DNA of 64,000 nucleotides from Cryoendolithus antarcticus (Eukaryota > Ascomycota > Dothideomycetes > Cladosporiales > Cladosporiaceae): contig NAJO01000021.1 of the NCBI GenBank assembly GCA_002077065.1, forward strand, positions 558,001 through 622,000. Reading direction: 5' to 3'. The position numbers and the translations under genes are program-made. Under the pieces are notes generated by a model that had not been told where the DNA came from, searched no databases, and saw only the letters and a list, made by a program, of their open reading frames with translations. This document shows positions 63,229-64,000 of this stretch, one piece after another (the first letter of the stretch is position 1; each line of letters starts with the position of its first letter).

Positions 63229-64000
63229 TCAACCTCCACCCTTCTTGACACCGCCCTTGCGCTTCGCCAGCACATCCTTGTAGTACGCCTTCTTGCCGCT
63301 GGTCTTGTGGTTCTGCACCTCGCCATACTTCTTCTTGAAGCGCCCAGTGTGCCTCTCGCCTGCAAGCACTTCCTCGACCAGAGTCTTCTTACGCTGCTTG
63401 TTCTCAATTCTGCCAGAGAAGAACTCGGTGGCACCCTCCACGATCGTGCCGACTTGGCTGTACTCTGGCGCCTTCATCTTACCACCGTCTTTCTTGTAGT
63501 GGCGGTGTGGGTCGAGCACGTTCCTCATCTTGAGGAGTTGCAAGTCTCGCTTCAGCTCTGGCGTCAGATCCGTCCGAGGAAGATCGTACCACGCCTTGCC
63601 CGCAGTAGCCTTCTTCTTCTGTAGCGTATGTCAGTCTGGCTCTTGAATACAGCTGATCATAAGCAATTTGATGGTGAACCACAGTCTCAGAGTAACTATG
63701 AATATGAAAGTCCTTCATAAAGCAGAAAGGCGACCAAGACGGTGCCCGGACTCTGCTCGGATACATTGGGATAAATCTTCCTCATTGTGCGTAGTGATGT
63801 AGGAAATATGTGCGCAACGTACCTCGATCGCAAGCTTCTTCACAGCCACCGGGTCCTCGACTTTGCGGATGCCGTATTTGTCGTTGTGTGCCTTGTCTTC
63901 CAGCAGTCTCGAAGTGTTGGTTTCCACCGCATTGCCATTCGACACGATATACGGCTCTTCGGCCTTGCCTGCGTCGAGTTTCGGGAAGCTGTAGTTGTAG
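63229..64000 (-). CDS. FCF2: rRNA-processing protein Fcf2, 5' end outside the window
   Basis: Two exons on the minus strand: 64000-63823 (partial) and 63618-63229; the intron (63619-63822, GTACGT...CTGAC...TACAG) is 204 bases, well above the others in the window. The join gives VAVKKLAIE-KKKATAGKAWYDLP, then ELKRDLQLLKMRNVLDPHRHYKKD, SQVGTIVEGATEFFSGRI and a lysine-rich end (KRKGGVKKGGG), the complete Fcf2 domain. Fcf2 is a nucleolar SSU-processome-linked factor needed for early 18S rRNA processing. It is convergent with PNP1, whose stop lies ~45 bases away. Confidence 0.92.

Noticed and set aside
1..64000. CRISPR arrays, bacterial operons, insertion sequences, viral genes
   Set aside because: Gene structure is fungal throughout, and no direct-repeat/spacer arrays, transposase or capsid/replicase families were seen.

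Overview
The window is nuclear DNA of a filamentous ascomycete (Pezizomycotina), most likely a dothideomycete; the class is an inference. Support comes from short GT-AG introns (mostly 48-88 nt, with CTAAC/CTGAC-like branch sites), genes on alternating strands, small intergenic spaces, and typical Pezizomycotina families (LaeA-like methyltransferase, Zn2Cys6 regulator, DUF1996/WSC wall protein, phenylalanine ammonia-lyase, Sec72, promethin). No transposon, CRISPR array or bacterial-type operon was seen. Exon joins given here were worked out by hand from splice signals, reading phase and protein-family continuity.

Layout. 1-11 kb: 3' part of THO2, 5-aminolevulinate synthase with two heme-type CP motifs, a drug:H+ MFS transporter, and RNase III head to head with mitochondrial ribosomal protein mS33. 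11-25 kb: PAK kinase Cla4, an 8-cysteine GPI-type protein, Sec72, a basic/coiled-coil protein cut by an in-frame TAG, Ufd1, and three small unassigned proteins. 25-32 kb: UreF head to head with Pol I subunit A49, a CaMKK/Ssp1-type kinase, and TRAPP subunit Bet5. 32-39 kb: phenylalanine ammonia-lyase, an intron-containing tRNA-Gly(CCC), and a secreted DUF1996 plus three-WSC protein. 39-53 kb: Zn2Cys6 factor divergent from an SDR, promethin, a USP-like protein lacking the catalytic Cys, a nucleoside hydrolase, and a LaeA-like methyltransferase divergent from a P450. 53-64 kb: LSG1 divergent from LTV1, a broken MFS transporter, WDR70 divergent from purine nucleoside phosphorylase, and FCF2 running off the end.

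Working together. Ribosome making is over-represented: RPA49 (rDNA transcription), RNase III and FCF2 (pre-rRNA processing), LSG1 (60S) and LTV1 (40S) late maturation, and mS33 (mitoribosome). Two of the shared promoters lie between ribosome-related genes. THO2, UFD1 and the USP-like protein belong to mRNP export and ubiquitin pathways. SEC72, BET5 and promethin belong to the ER, Golgi and lipid droplets. The accessory genes (PAL, P450/methyltransferase, SDR/Zn2Cys6, two MFS genes) are scattered, with no backbone synthase, so no complete secondary-metabolite cluster is claimed.

Most worth a second look: the pseudo-deubiquitinase, the MFS pseudogene with two lesions, the in-frame TAG in the coiled-coil gene, the tRNA-Gly intron, the LSG1-LTV1 promoter, and a ~31-bp degenerate repeat between two CACGTG sites upstream of CLA4.
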